NCBI GenBank assembly: GCA_000009845.1
Contig: AP006628.2
Location: 778,590-842,589, forward strand
Origin: Onion yellows phytoplasma OY-M
GTDB lineage: Bacteria; Bacillota_I; Bacilli_A; Acholeplasmatales; Acholeplasmataceae
Length of the DNA stretch: 64,000 bases
Reading direction: 5' to 3'
Shown here: positions 14,773 through 28,354 of the stretch, piece after piece
Position numbering within the stretch: position 1 is the first letter of the stretch
Layout of the letters: the number at the start of each line of letters is the position of its first letter
Program-made: the position numbers and the translations under genes
Notes under the pieces: model-generated
Database searches by the model: none
What the model was told of the DNA's origin: nothing
Seen by the model: only the letters and a program-made list of their open reading frames with translations

Positions 14773-15120
14773 TCACATAAACATCCCTAAAAATATCCCC
14801 AAAGCAATAAGACAAACAGGAGCTGTTAATCGTGCTATACTTGAAGAAAAACAAGAAAATACAAAAGCAATAATACTTATAATAGCAGGCAGATACAAAT
14901 ATTTAAAAATAATTGTTTTTTTTATTTAACCTAAATTTGGGCAAAAAACTAATTCATGCCATACAACTGCATAAGAAAGTGCCAAAAATAAAAGCATTAA
15001 ACTAATCCATAATAAAGTTTTTTGAATAACTCTTTTATGGTTTGCTCTACGATAAACTGCAACCGAACTTAATTTTTTATTATCTTTAATTTTTTCTTTA
15101 AGATTATCTAATAAAAACAT
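14773..15120 (-). pseudogene. Membrane protein split by a stop codon
   Basis: One reading frame of 116 codons with a single TAA at 14926-14928. The front 64 codons hold a basic stretch (YRRANHKRVIQK) and a transmembrane segment. The back 50 codons hold two more hydrophobic segments and end FLGMFM. The start has AGAGGTG. It could be a fragment of a transporter permease, but no family is certain. Its stop codon is only nine bases from the PMU boundary repeat, so insertion may have cut it. Confidence 0.5.
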
Positions 15121-15435
15121 ATTATTTCACCTCTTTATTAAATTGAATTATCAAATTAAATTTGTTAAAGTTCTAAAGCCTCTAACTTAAATATAATAAA
15201 AGACTTTATGCCTTTATTATAACTCAAATATTTAATGAGTAGTTAATTTAATATGATAAATATTAATAAAATAGCAAATAACAAAACTATTTATCTACTA
15301 TTAATTATAATATAACATAAAAACTATATTACAATTCAACATTTATATTAAAAAATATTAATTTATTATTCATCATAATACAATTAAAATTAACTATGTA
15401 AAACTCTAAAGAACTTAAACATTAAATTGCTACAT
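15121..15435. other. A+T-rich spacer, no gene seen
   Basis: Between the broken membrane gene and the dnaJ terminator. Stops in all frames, no tRNA or conserved element found. A promoter for the membrane gene should lie here but no clear -35/-10 pair stands out. Confidence 0.5.
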
Positions 15436-15437
15436 AA

Positions 15438-15463
15438 CAAAAAAAACCAACTTTTAAGTTGGT
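15438..15463 (-). terminator. Terminator of the hrcA-grpE-dnaK-dnaJ operon
   Basis: ACCAACTT/AAGTTGGT stem followed by T8 on the minus strand, about 80 bp after the dnaJ stop. Confidence 0.82.
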
Positions 15464-15539
15464 CTCCTTATTAGTGTTTATTATTTACTATTAGATATTG
15501 TATTATTTGTATTAATAGTTTATTTACTTATATTATTAC

Positions 15540-16618
15540 TTATATTAACTTACGATATTGCAAATCTAATAATTTTTGATATAATCTTTTTTCTTCTAAA
15601 CTTAATTGGTTAGGAGTTTTAATATGAACAACAACATACTGATCACCTTTACGATAAGAAGAATTAAGATGTGCAACTCCTTTATTTTTCATTCTTAATT
15701 TATTGCCTGATTGAATCCCTGCAGGAATTTTTAAAGCTACTTCACCATAAATAGTAGGAATCAAAATATTAGTTCCTAAAACAGCTTCTGGAAAAGTAAT
15801 AAAGATTTCTAAGAATAATATCATATTCACGTCTTACAAAAGATTCATGAGGACGCACTGTTAAAAGTAAGTAGTATAGATCTCCTGCGTTTTTGATTAT
15901 TACTTAAAGGAACAAAATTTCCTTTCCCAGGAACTTGCAAAGACATTCCTTCTTGAATCCCTGCAGGAATATTAAAGGTAGCTGATTGCTTAACTTTTTG
16001 ACGTTTTTGTCCATGACAAGCATAACATTTATTTTTAATTTCTTGTCCTTTACCACTACAATTAGGACAAACTTGACGAGAACGAATATTACCTAAAAAA
16101 GTTCTTTGCTCAGTAATAATTTGTCCATTTCCGCCACAACGTTTACAAGTAATAACATCTTGATTGGAAACTGCTCCTTTACCATGACAAACTCTACAAT
16201 CAGCTTCTACAGTAATTTCAATAGTTTTGTTAGCTCCTAAAACAGCATCCATAAAACTTATAGTCATTTCTACTTTTTTATCATAAGAAGGTTTTTTAGT
16301 TTGTTGATTACCAAAAATATCTCCAAAGGAACTAAAAAAAGAATCCCCAAAAGAATCAAAACCATCAAAACCACCACCACCAAAGCCAGAAAAACCGTTA
16401 TCAGAAGCATCACCAAAACGATCATAATTACTTTTTTTAGAAGCATCTCCTAAAACACTATAAGCTTCTTGAACTTCTTTAAATTTGTTCTCGGCGTTAG
16501 CTTCTTTGGAAATATCAGGATGATATTTTTTAGCAAGACTACGATAAGCTTTTTTGATGTCCTCAGGACTTGCGTCTTTATCTAGACCCAAAATATGATA
16601 ATAATCTTTTTTTGTCAT
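15540..16618 (-). pseudogene. dnaJ: Chaperone DnaJ, frameshifted
   Basis: Hsp40 partner of DnaK. The front 257 codons carry the J-domain ([11 protein letters not shown] with HPD), the Gly/Phe region, and four CxxCxGxG zinc repeats ([32 protein letters not shown]). After NNQK the frame is lost. A second frame gives the expected AGDLY...[15 protein letters not shown], and a third gives EIFITFPEAVLGTNI to the end. So there are two shifts, near 15888 and 15812, both next to short runs. As read it encodes only a truncated protein. The start follows AGGAG. Since dnaJ is usually kept in phytoplasmas, sequence error is possible. Confidence 0.85.
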
Positions 16619-16769
16619 TGTAGCTAACTTCTCCTAATAATAAAACTAAGGGGTCTTTTCCTTTGATTTCATTATTCTTTATAGTTTGTTTTTTGTGGTT
16701 GTTTTTGTATTTGTATATTTTTTTGTATATTTTTTGTTTGTTTTTGTTTAGTTTTGTTTTTATTGTTGA

Positions 16770-19344
<2,575 letters not shown>

Positions 19345-19565
19345 CTTAAAACCTCTTTTCTTGATATAATTATGTTTTTATTGCGTTACTTACAAGTATT
19401 TTGGCAGCCTGTTTAGTTATTTTTTTAATAAATTATAAATTATTACTTATTACTTATTACTTATTATTTGTTATTTGTTATTGGTTATTTGTTGTAATTG
19501 TAATTATTAATTATATTTTATCTTACAATTATTTATTTTATTATTTATTCTTTTATTTGTTATTC

Positions 19566-20585
19566 TTAATCGTTTAATTTAGATAAATGAACTGCCAAAT
19601 ATTCCAAAATAGGAATAACTTTAGGATATTTCATCCACGAAGGTCCTACAACTGCAATTCTTCCTTTCTCATTAGGATTTACATCAAAAGGAATAGAAAG
19701 AATCATACAATCTTTTAAAGGGGTAAGTTGCAAGCCATCAGAAAATTTAAAAGACAAACTATCTTGATTTAACATAATTTTTAATAATTCTTTACGCTCT
19801 AAAAGACCCATAAATTTTTTAATAATTTCAGGATTACTTAATTCAGGTTTTTCAAGCATTTTAGAAACCCCCGAAAAATAAAGATTCTCTGAGGCAAAAC
19901 TACTAAAAACTTCCATAAACAAAGCAATTAATTGTTCTTGAAAACAAATATATTTAGCAATAGTTTGTTTAAAAAAATCACTTTGAATAATGTTGGCTGC
20001 TTCTGATAAAAACTTATCTGTCAACAAATCATTTACTACTTGCACTACATCTTTAAGGTCATAAATGCTAATTTCTTTTGTTTGATCCAAAGAAATATTT
20101 TGATGTTGTACATTTCCTTTATCAGTAATAATCAAAATAACAGCTTGAGTACTATTTAAAGGAATAAAATCAATTTTATTAATTTTACTATTATTAAAAA
20201 TATCAGAACCAATTGCCATAGCAGTATAATTAGTTAAATTATTTAACAAACTAAGAGCTTCTTTAATTACTTGTCCTTTACAAAAACGCTTTTTTTGAAT
20301 CACTTTGTCAATGCTTTCAAACATACAAGCAACATCATGATCACGTGTTAATAAATGGTTTAGATAGTAAGTATAGCCCTTAAAAGAAGGCACTCTACCA
20401 CTAGAAGTATGATTTTTTTGTAAAAACCCTTCTTTTTCTAATTGCACCATATCATAACGAATAGTAGCACTTGCAAATTTAAGATAAGGCAAATGGGTAA
20501 GCAGTTTAGAACCTACGGGTTGTCCTTTTTGTGAATAGTTTTCCACTACAGCCTTTAAGATTAATTTTTTTCTATCTGAAAGCAT
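19566..20585 (-). CDS. hrcA: Heat-shock repressor HrcA
   Basis: Represses class I heat-shock genes by binding CIRCE. 339 aa from the ATG at 20585 (AGAGGTG six bases upstream). N-terminal winged helix: KLILKAVVENYSQKGQPVGS and SATIRYDMVQLEKEGFLQKNHTSSGRVPS, the family's best mark. The middle and C-terminal dimer parts follow to GRIAVVGPSWMKYPKVIPIL. First gene of the operon. The CIRCE-like operator and a consensus promoter lie directly upstream, so it should autoregulate. Intact. Confidence 0.96.
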   Translation of the reverse strand: MLSDRKKLILKAVVENYSQKGQPVGSKLLTHLPYLKFASATIRYDMVQLEKEGFLQKNHTSSGRVPSFKGYTYYLNHLLTRDHDVACMFESIDKVIQKKRFCKGQVIKEALSLLNNLTNYTAMAIGSDIFNNSKINKIDFIPLNSTQAVILIITDKGNVQHQNISLDQTKEISIYDLKDVVQVVNDLLTDKFLSEAANIIQSDFFKQTIAKYICFQEQLIALFMEVFSSFASENLYFSGVSKMLEKPELSNPEIIKKFMGLLERKELLKIMLNQDSLSFKFSDGLQLTPLKDCMILSIPFDVNPNEKGRIAVVGPSWMKYPKVIPILEYLAVHLSKLND

Positions 20586-20597
20586 ATTCATCACCTC

Positions 20598-20623
20598 TTG
20601 GCACTCACATTAACGATTGCCAA
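20598..20623 (-). promoter_or_regulatory. CIRCE-like HrcA operator
   Basis: TTGGCACTC, 8 bases, GATTGCCAA: an inverted repeat close to the CIRCE consensus TTAGCACTC-N9-GAGTGCTAA, with one base less in the spacer. It sits between the -10 box and the hrcA ribosome site. Confidence 0.82.
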
Positions 20624-20627
20624 TAAT

Positions 20628-20656
20628 ATTGTATTACTTTTTTTGTTGAATGTCAA
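20628..20656 (-). promoter_or_regulatory. Housekeeping promoter of the hrcA operon
   Basis: On the minus strand TTGACA (20651-20656), 17-base spacer, TACAAT (20628-20633). Textbook sigma-70 boxes placed just ahead of the CIRCE-like operator. Confidence 0.85.
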
Positions 20657-20795
20657 CCCTATATTTTCATTTTGTTATATTTTTATTAATTTTATATTAA
20701 TAATTATGTATTTTGTATTAATTTTAATGTGATTATAAATAATTAATAATAATATAAAAAAGAAAAAAAGCATCCTTAAATGGGGGTAAGTTTTA

Positions 20796-21424
20796 GTTTT
20801 ATTTAATCAAAACACTAAACCTGATGACACACCAGCATCCCCCAAACCCACACAATCTTACAAACCTGATTACAGTAATAACGAAGGAATTTATACAGGA
20901 AGTAAAAGCAACCAAAATCCTTACTTACCTTCTCAAACATTTACACCCACATCACAACCACAAACAACAAACGAAAAGAAATACGAATACGAAGGGGAAC
21001 TTTATGATTTAGAAATGGTCCTTAACTTCAAAACCACTATTGAAGCAAGTATTAAAACCACACAAGATTCAATTAAAAATTATCAAACTGAAAAAGAAAA
21101 AATCACCCAAATAAAACCACAACAACAAAGAGATGAAAAAACAACACGTTTAAACGAACATAAAACCAAACTAACAAACTAACAAACACAAAAAAGCAAA
21201 CCAAACCTAACCCCCGAACAAAAAATGGCAATTGAATTACAACTTTGCCGAATCCAAAATTGAAATTGAAAGTTTAGAACGCGAAATTGGTATATTAGAT
21301 GGTCAAATTAAATCAGTTGAAATGTTCGAAACACAATTTAATAGAACAATAGACCGTCTCCAAAATCCCTTTCCGACTACCAAAACAAACTATCCAAAAT
21401 AAACGAACTACTCAAAAACTAAAA
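20796..21424 (+). pseudogene. Decayed PMU coiled-coil gene
   Basis: Plus-strand remnant without start. It contains SYKPDYSNNEGIYTGSKSNQ, related to SYKPNYTPNKGTYTENKE in the gene at 35681, then a coiled coil with EGELYDLEMVLNFKTTIEAS. Stops and shifts follow at about 21181 and 21250, and the last coiled piece ends near 21403. Its membrane-spanning front is missing. Function of the intact form unknown. Confidence 0.55.
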
Positions 21425-21524
21425 AATACCCAAAATATTTTACCCTCCCAAAATATTTTAGGCATAAAACCCAACACCCCAACCAACCAATATACCTAAA
21501 ATATAAAAGAAAGGAGGTATAAAA

Positions 21525-22205
21525 ATGAATTTAAACACAATCCCCCATCCCAAACTAACAAAAAATTACTTAAACAATATTAAGATTATCTTAAATGATA
21601 GTCTTTTTTGTTTATATAATGACTTTTTACATAATAATAGTTATAATATAAATGTGGGGAAAAACTTGTCCCTTCAATATATAAAAAAAATAAATAATTT
21701 GAAAATAAATATTAAAGTTTTATTATTCTTAGTAATTATAAGTATATTGTTATTAGGTTTAATTCTATATCCACATATACAACAAGAAATAACATTAGAA
21801 ATAAACTAAGAAGAACCAAAAACACTCAATTTACAAATATCCAAAGAAAAAGAACTAAAATATCATCCTCAAATAAATTCTAATATTTTAACAAAGACAA
21901 CAAGAAACAATTATGACTTAATAAAAAATGAAATACTCCATGATTTATTAACTAAAACTTGGAAAGATTTTAAAAGCAAATATAGTAATCATCCTAAAAC
22001 TCCACTTTTTGAAAAACAAGGATTAGGGTTTATTTATAATAGTTATTTAAATATCCAAAAAAACCAAAAACACACAATAGATAAAATCCATTATACTCAA
22101 CAATTTCAAGAAAAAATGTTAGAAATATACACCAAAGAACTAAATTTTATACTCAATTTACAATTATCATACATTTATTTAATTACTGACAAACCCATAT
22201 TTTAA
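21525..22205 (+). pseudogene. PMU membrane protein with one internal stop
   Basis: ATG after AAGGAGG. A single frame of 227 codons with one TAA at 21807-21809. The front 94 codons end in a transmembrane segment (INIKVLLFLVIISILLLGLIL). After the stop the frame continues through DLIKNEILHDLLTKTWKDF to LNFILNLQLSYIYLITDKPIF. Hydrophilic C-part, Lys/Asn-rich. No family recognised. Only one substitution separates it from an intact 226-aa protein. Confidence 0.55.
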
Positions 22206-22357
22206 AACATTAACTCATCTTTTTACAACCCCAAAAACTTTATAATATAAAAAAACTTTTAAAATAATAAATTATTAAAATAATAAAAAAATGATAAAAT
22301 AAAATTAAGAACCAAAGATAAACACAATAGCACTTTTTAAAATAGAAAGCAAACTAA

Positions 22358-23005
22358 ATGACCCGCAACAAAAAATATATCCTTATTACAACTATCTTTT
22401 TAATTTTAATTGGAATTACAACTTTTTATTTCTTTGTAACACCTCAATTATTCACTTCTGATGCGATGTTATTAAAAACCTCATCACAAAATAACAATAA
22501 AACTGAAATAAATAATAAAATAGAAGTCTCACAAGAAAATTTTAACAAAAGACTAAAATATATTACCAATAATGAACTTAAAGAACTACCAAAAATTCTA
22601 CCTATAAAAGCAAAAGAAAAAGAACTACGCAAACAATACCAACAACAACAAATGTCTTTCATGTCTAAAGACGAAAAAGAATCATACGAAAATATTTTAA
22701 AAATAAATAGCAAAATGGATGACATATCATTGAGCAGCAAAAAAATAAATAAAGATATAAAAGTTTTAGAAAGACAATACGAAGCAGCAAACGAACAAGA
22801 AAAACGAAAAATAGAAGATAAAATGAATCGCATTGTTGATACATTACAACAATTAAGTCAACAAAACAAACAATTAGAAAATGATCAAACTTTAGCAATT
22901 ACAAGGCATAACAATTTATTTCAAAATTTACAAACTAAAAATAAATTTAGTCAAATAGACATCCCACCCTTACCAAAATGCTTTAAAAGAAATATACAAT
23001 ATTAA
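22358..23005 (+). CDS. PMU-type membrane-anchored coiled-coil protein
   Basis: 215 aa. N-terminal transmembrane segment or signal (about 7-28: YILITTIFLILIGITTFYFF), then a hydrophilic part with long coiled coil at about 80-180 (KEKELRKQYQQQQ and LERQYEAANEQEKRK). It ends just before a terminator. The most intact gene of the decaying block. Probably faces the host side. Function unknown. A ribosome site is not obvious (the gene starts in an A-rich leader). Confidence 0.6.
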   Translation: MTRNKKYILITTIFLILIGITTFYFFVTPQLFTSDAMLLKTSSQNNNKTEINNKIEVSQENFNKRLKYITNNELKELPKILPIKAKEKELRKQYQQQQMSFMSKDEKESYENILKINSKMDDISLSSKKINKDIKVLERQYEAANEQEKRKIEDKMNRIVDTLQQLSQQNKQLENDQTLAITRHNNLFQNLQTKNKFSQIDIPPLPKCFKRNIQY

Positions 23006-23023
23006 AAAATTAATCCAATCAAT

Positions 23024-23055
23024 AAGACTCTCAATAAATGAGAGTCTTTTTTTTT
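23024..23055 (+). terminator. Terminator after the 22358 gene
   Basis: AAGACTCTCA/TGAGAGTCTT, loop ATAAA, T-run. The identical hairpin recurs at 27788-27812. Confidence 0.85.
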
Positions 23056-23125
23056 ATTATATAATTGAAATCACCTCCTTTAATATGGCAAAAAGTATCT
23101 TTTTTTTCACTTTTTTAACTGTTTT

Positions 23126-23166
23126 TGAGCGATTTTTACGCAAAAAAAAGAGTAAAATAAAGGTAA
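23126..23166 (+). promoter_or_regulatory. Conserved leader element, copy 1
   Basis: GATTTTTACGC, A8, GAGTAAAATAAAGGTAAGG. About 38 bases are shared with 35601-35640, each time ahead of a TM-plus-hydrophilic PMU gene. It contains a TAAAAT box and, in the other copy, a TTTACTC/GAGTAAA inverted repeat. Promoter or RNA control site; not proven. Confidence 0.5.
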
Positions 23167-23199
23167 GGAGGTAAATTTATAATGAAAGGTAACTAAAAA

Positions 23200-24335
23200 A
23201 TGAAAACCCTAAATAAAAAAATATTACTATTACAATATCCATAATTACTGTTTTATCTATTTTAATAATTATTTGGAAATATTTGGACGCAAAACACAAA
23301 ATAAAAATCAAAGAAGAAAATCAAAAATTAGAAAATAAAAATGAACTTGCATTTAATTCTTTTTTTGAAAAACCTCCAAATATAAAAGAACAAATTATAA
23401 ATTCCGAAATGCCGAAACAAAATCCATCCCAATTAAAAAAATATAATATTAATAAAATAACTGTTGCCCCTTATTTAATTTATCCAGATTTATAAAACAA
23501 TATCATAAGAGAGTATTGTTTTTTTGAAGGAATGAATCCCACTCAAAAAGATATTAATGGAAAAATAAATTTCTTTGAAAAAAAGATTTTGAAACATTAA
23601 GTAAAATTTTGCCATCATATTATATCATTTGGACTGAAGGTAAAAATAATTTATATAATTTAGAATACGAAAATGCAAAACCTAAAGAAAAATATGGTTG
23701 TCAAATTTCTAAAGCTGACTATTCATTAATACAAACTAGCAAACCAGATGCCACTGATGAATTATTAAATACAAATTGTAACAATAATGATAATTACTAT
23801 AATGAAAAATATTCTTTTATAAACACAATCAATAATATTGATATAAAAAAAATATTGAAAAATAGCAATATATCTTCTAAAACACCTTATATACGCTTTA
23901 TAACTAAAAATTTAGAAATTAATTTATTGGTTAAGATTAATTTGTGAAACATTTAAAGATGAACTTCAATTTACTTCCCAAGCTCAAGAAAAAACATTAC
24001 AATCCCAAGAAAATGCAATCAAAGCTCAAGAAAAAATAAAACAAAAGCAAGAAGGGCACCAATGGTACACCGAAAGAACAAAAGAATTTATAACAGGAGC
24101 CAAAGATAGACTTACTAGGGCACAAAATAGTAATATGCCCATTTTTGATATAGATTTAAAATGCTACAAAGACAAAGTTCCTTATTTAAATTTTAAATAC
24201 AACCAAAATGATTTTATTAATTTTATGAAAAAATTAAATATCCCTAAAGAGGATAAAAAATATGATATCCGAACTTTTATTATCTATAATTTAACAAATA
24301 ATATTGTAGACCCTGAAAATAAATATGTCATATAA
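23200..24335 (+). pseudogene. Decayed PMU secreted/membrane protein
   Basis: Starts MKTLNKKILL, then a one-base shift brings in the transmembrane segment TISIITVLSILIIIWKYL. The hydrophilic part continues in pieces at 23283-23495, 23609-23947 (FETLSKILPSYYIIWTEGKN) and up to 24335 (FDIDLKCYKDKVPYLNFKYN). At least four shifts or stops. A coiled coil (AQEKTLQSQENAIKAQEKIK) lies near 24000. Clearly broken. Resembles its neighbours in plan but not in sequence. Confidence 0.55.
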
Positions 24336-24408
24336 AAATAAATTTCAATATATTTTAAAAAAATAAATTTATGAATCAAAAAAAATATGAAAGGTTATTT
24401 TATACTAT

Positions 24409-25709
24409 ATGAATTTTTCTAAACAACAAATTAAAATTATATTATTTATTTTAATATTATCTTTATTAACTGGTTTTGCTTTTTATTTTACATACAAACA
24501 TTTAAATAAAGACTTAAATAAAAATGAAACCCAAAACCAAAAAACACCCCAAACAACAAAATATAAAGAACTTAGCAACCCACATCAAAAAATAAAAAAT
24601 ATTATTTCTAAAATTAATATTTTTATTTCTGAAAACGATCCCCAAATAAAAGAAGCAAAAACACAAAACACAAATCAAAGAATACAATATGAAGAATCAA
24701 ATTACCCAAATAAAGTAGAAATTAATTTAATTAATAAAATTAAAGATTTATTTGAAGATTTATTTGAAAGTTTATCACTTTCTTTAACGGATGCATCAAA
24801 TCCTTTTGAAATAACAGAAACCCTAAAATCAAATCCTCAATTTTTTTAATCCTGGATTTTATAAAAAATAAACAAATTACAGAAGACTTAAAAGCTGAAA
24901 TACCTTCCACTTGGGAAACAATTTATACCAATAACATTGATTGTGCAAACTTATTCCACAAAGAAGAACAAATAAAATTAATTAATGATTTATTTAATTA
25001 ATTTGAAACATTTAGAATTAACAATACACCACCCCAAAAAATAATAGAAGAAGAACAAGATAATAATGATGAAGTTAAAAAAGGAGCACAAAACATTAAA
25101 GAATTATTTGACTCATTGTTAACAAATCAAAGTTTACATTATAATGTTTTCTTGTCAAACCTTTATAAAAGTATTAACGCAATTAAAGATTGTAATGAAT
25201 TCAAAGATGTTTGCTCAAATTTGCCTATCAAAAGAGAAGCTCAATTCGCATTCCATAAAAACACAATAAAATTAAAATTCCAACCTTTATTAGATAAAAT
25301 AAATAGTTTTTTACAAAATAATAAAAAAGAAATTATATTAATTCCTGAGACAATCAACCCAAATCAAACACAAAATGCAATGAGCAAAGAGCAATTTATA
25401 AATTTAATCAAAGGAAAATTAAATAATTTAGAATCAATTTTTAATCCTTATTATATAGTTCCTGAAGCTTTACCTTCAAATAATATTTTAGATATATTTG
25501 CAACTTTTAAAGAAACATATAATGGTTTTAATAATGGATTCCATATAGACAATTGTAATGAACAAGAATCTATAAACACTTTAGAAAATATGTTAATGAA
25601 TTTTAAAAAAATAAAAAATTATCAAAACCCTTCTAATGAATTAGAAACTAATTTTTTTCAATCTTATTTCAAACTTTTAAATGATATAGACCAAATCAAA
25701 AAAACATAA
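24409..25709 (+). pseudogene. Broken PMU membrane protein
   Basis: Three open pieces form one ancestral protein of ~430 aa: N-terminal transmembrane segment (KIILFILILSLLTGFAFYF), then acidic/Asn-rich domain, with a frameshift near 24845 and an in-frame TAA at about 24999. The last piece (to 25709) has CNEFKDVCSNLPIK and a Cys near LIKGK...DNCNEQ. No known family. Same domain plan as the other genes in this block. Confidence 0.55.
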
Positions 25710-25727
25710 TCAAGGATAAATAATAAT

Positions 25728-26371
25728 ATGAACATTTTGAAAAAATTTAATACTAAAAAAACATTACTTATAGTAATTATGTTTTGTAGCATTTGGTTTA
25801 TATTTCTTTTATTATCAATTGCTCCTGTTTTTTAAGTGATGTTGTTTTTAAAAGTTCAGGAACTAAGATAAGTCATAATACTATAGATGAATACATTGAT
25901 GAAGAAATACAAAATTTAAAAAGCTATAAAATGGTGCAAGAAGCATTAACCAAACTTAAAGCCAAAAAACAAATTAATTTTTCTGAAAAAGAAAATTTAT
26001 TGCAAATCATTGAAAATAGCGATATATCGCAAGAAGATAAAAAAAATCTTCAAACTGCTTTAGATTCAAATATAAGCTTTTCTGTAAATCCACAATCCAA
26101 TGCATTATCAAAAGCAAATTTAATTATTTTAGAAAAAATAACAGATAAAAATACAAAAAAAATAAAAAACAATGAAATTAGTAAAATTAATTTTATCAAA
26201 AAAGAAAATGATTTTATTCATTCAGAACCTATTTATAAAATAGAAATTATAAAACAAAATGACACTTATTATTTAATTACAGATGACCGTTTTTTTAACA
26301 AAAAGAAAGATTTTTTAGAAGAAAACAAAATTAAAATCCCTTTTGAATACTACAAAAAACTAATTTATTAA
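25728..26371 (+). pseudogene. PMU secreted protein with a T-run frameshift
   Basis: MNILKKFNTKKTLLIVIMFC begins a signal/transmembrane segment ending LLSIAPVF. One T in the TTTTTT run at ~25829 then shifts the frame. The other frame continues LSDVVFKSSGTKISHNTIDE to FEYYKKLIY without a break for ~180 codons. Correcting a single base restores a 213-aa protein. The front and the back would then be a secreted protein of unknown role. Confidence 0.6.
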
Positions 26372-26406
26372 GGGTTTTATTTGGTCCTATAGTATATCTA
26401 CATTCT

Positions 26407-27772
26407 ATGATTTTTATATTTTATATTATTCATGGACTACGTAGAAATTCTGGAAAATTAAAATCTAAGTCTAAAATTTCTTCTTCACAAAAATCTTTAT
26501 TTAGTTTTAAAGATGTTGCAGGAAATGAAGAAGAAAAAGAAGAAATGAAAGAATTGATTGATTTTTTAAAACAACCCCCAAAAATATGCTGTTATGGGAG
26601 TTTGCATTCCTAAAGGAGTATTATTATCGGGTCCTCCTGGTACTGGCAAAACCTTACTTGCAAAAGCTCTTGCAGGAGAAGCAGGAGTACCATTTTATGC
26701 AGTATCTGGTTCTGAATTTGTAGAAAGATATGTAGGAGTTGGGGCTTCTCGTGTAAGAGAATTATTTAAAGAAGCTAAATATAATGCTCCTTGTGTTTTA
26801 TTTATTGATGAAATAGATGTTTTAGGAGGCAAAAGGGGTCATGATTCTAGAGGAGGGCAAGAAAAAGATCAAACTCTCAACCAATTATTAACTGAGATGG
26901 ATGGGTTTACTAAATCACAAGGTATTATTGTGGTGGCTGCAACTAATAGAGCTGATATGCTAGATTCTGCCTTACTTCGTCCAGGAAGATTTGACAGACA
27001 ATTTATTGTAGGTCTTCCTGATGTAAAAGCAAGAAAAGCAATTTTACAAGTTCATGCCAGAAATAAAAAAATTGATGTTAACATTGATTTTACTTCTATT
27101 GCTAAACAAACTCCAAGCATGTCAGGAGCACAACTTGGAGCTGTTCTAAATGAGGCTTCAATTTTGGCTGTAAGAAATAAAAAAAATGTAATTACTTTAG
27201 AAGAATTAGAAGAAGCAATTGACCGTGTTTTAATGGGTCCTGCCAAAAAATCAATCAAATACAACGAAGAAGAACGAAAAATGGTAGCTTATCATGAAGC
27301 AGGACATGCCGTTATTGGATTAAAACTTAAATACGCACAAAAGGTACAAAAAATAACTATTATTCCTCGAGGCTCTTCTGGTGGCTATAATTTAATAATG
27401 CCAGAAAAAGAAACTTTTTTTACTTCTGATAAAAAAATGCTAGCTCAAATTACATCTTATTTGGGCGGACGTGTAGCTGAAGAAATAATTTTTAATGAAG
27501 TTTCTAATGGGGCTTATGATGATTTTAGACAAGTAACAAAAATAGCTCGTTTAATGGTTACTAAATATGGTATGAGTAGTTTAGGAGTGAGCCAGGATTC
27601 TGAGTTTTCCGATAAAACAGCAATAGATTTAGAAATCAAAAAAATTATTGCAAAATGTTATACTAAAGCAAAAGAAATTATTTCATAAAATAAAGACTTA
27701 TTAGATCAAATTACTAATTTATTATTAGAACAAGAAACAATCACTAAAGAAGAAATAGATAAACTTTTATAA
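26407..27772 (+). pseudogene. ftsH: ATP-dependent zinc protease FtsH (HflB), truncated and broken
   Basis: Membrane protease that degrades misfolded proteins. The AAA+ domain has FKDVAGNEEEKEEMKEL, Walker A GPPGTGKT, Walker B CVLFIDEID and SRH region LRPGRFDRQ. The peptidase part has the zinc motif HEAGH and GGRVAEEI. Defects: both N-terminal transmembrane segments are mostly gone (it starts in a leftover IFYIIHGL), a frameshift lies in the A-run near 26585, and an in-frame TAA at 27686-27688 precedes a last 27 codons. Phytoplasmas often carry several hflB copies. This one is very likely dead. Confidence 0.85.
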
Positions 27773-27787
27773 TCAAATATACTAAAT

Positions 27788-27818
27788 AAGACTCTCAATA
27801 AATGAGAGTCTTATTTTT
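27788..27818 (+). terminator. Terminator after the ftsH remnant
   Basis: Same hairpin as at 23024-23048 (AAGACTCTCA/TGAGAGTCTT, loop ATAAA), followed by TATTTTTATTT. The repeat suggests both were copied with PMU ends. Confidence 0.82.
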
Positions 27819-28354
27819 ATTTATTACCTCCAATATTTCAACAAATACATAATAAAAGCAACAAAAAGACACTTTTAATTCCAACATAGTTGTTTTTTTA
27901 TTAATTTACAAGTATAATAAAGTATAATATTAAAGATGCAGTAAAAAATTATTAAATGTTACAAATCAAAAAACTATTATAAATTAGTGTAACTTTTTAC
28001 TTTTGAACAATTATTTAACTTTATTTCACAAATAAAATTATTACTCCAACCATAATTGTTATAAAAGCAAAATACCAAAATACTTTTTATTAGGGTCTTA
28101 ACTAAAAATATTAAGTCTTACAACTTTTTTTACTGAAAGTAAAAATGACAGCAAATACACAGTTGATAGTTTTTAAAATGATTCCTTTTTTCAAGATTAT
28201 TAATTATTTAGCAACTCCAAACAATAACTTGAAATCATAAAGGGTTTAAAAATATCTTATAAAAAGGGTTTAGTGTTTTTGTGCACTTAGCAAACATTTT
28301 ATATTTATATCTGTATAATTTAATTTTTAAATTAAAAAGAAAGATGAGGAATTT
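27819..28354. other. A+T-rich spacer before the DEAD-box gene
   Basis: No open frame above background on either strand, no tRNA seen. It should hold the helicase promoter. A TATAAT box at 28314-28319 preceded by TG is the best -10 candidate, with no good -35. The rest may be decayed DNA. Confidence 0.45.
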
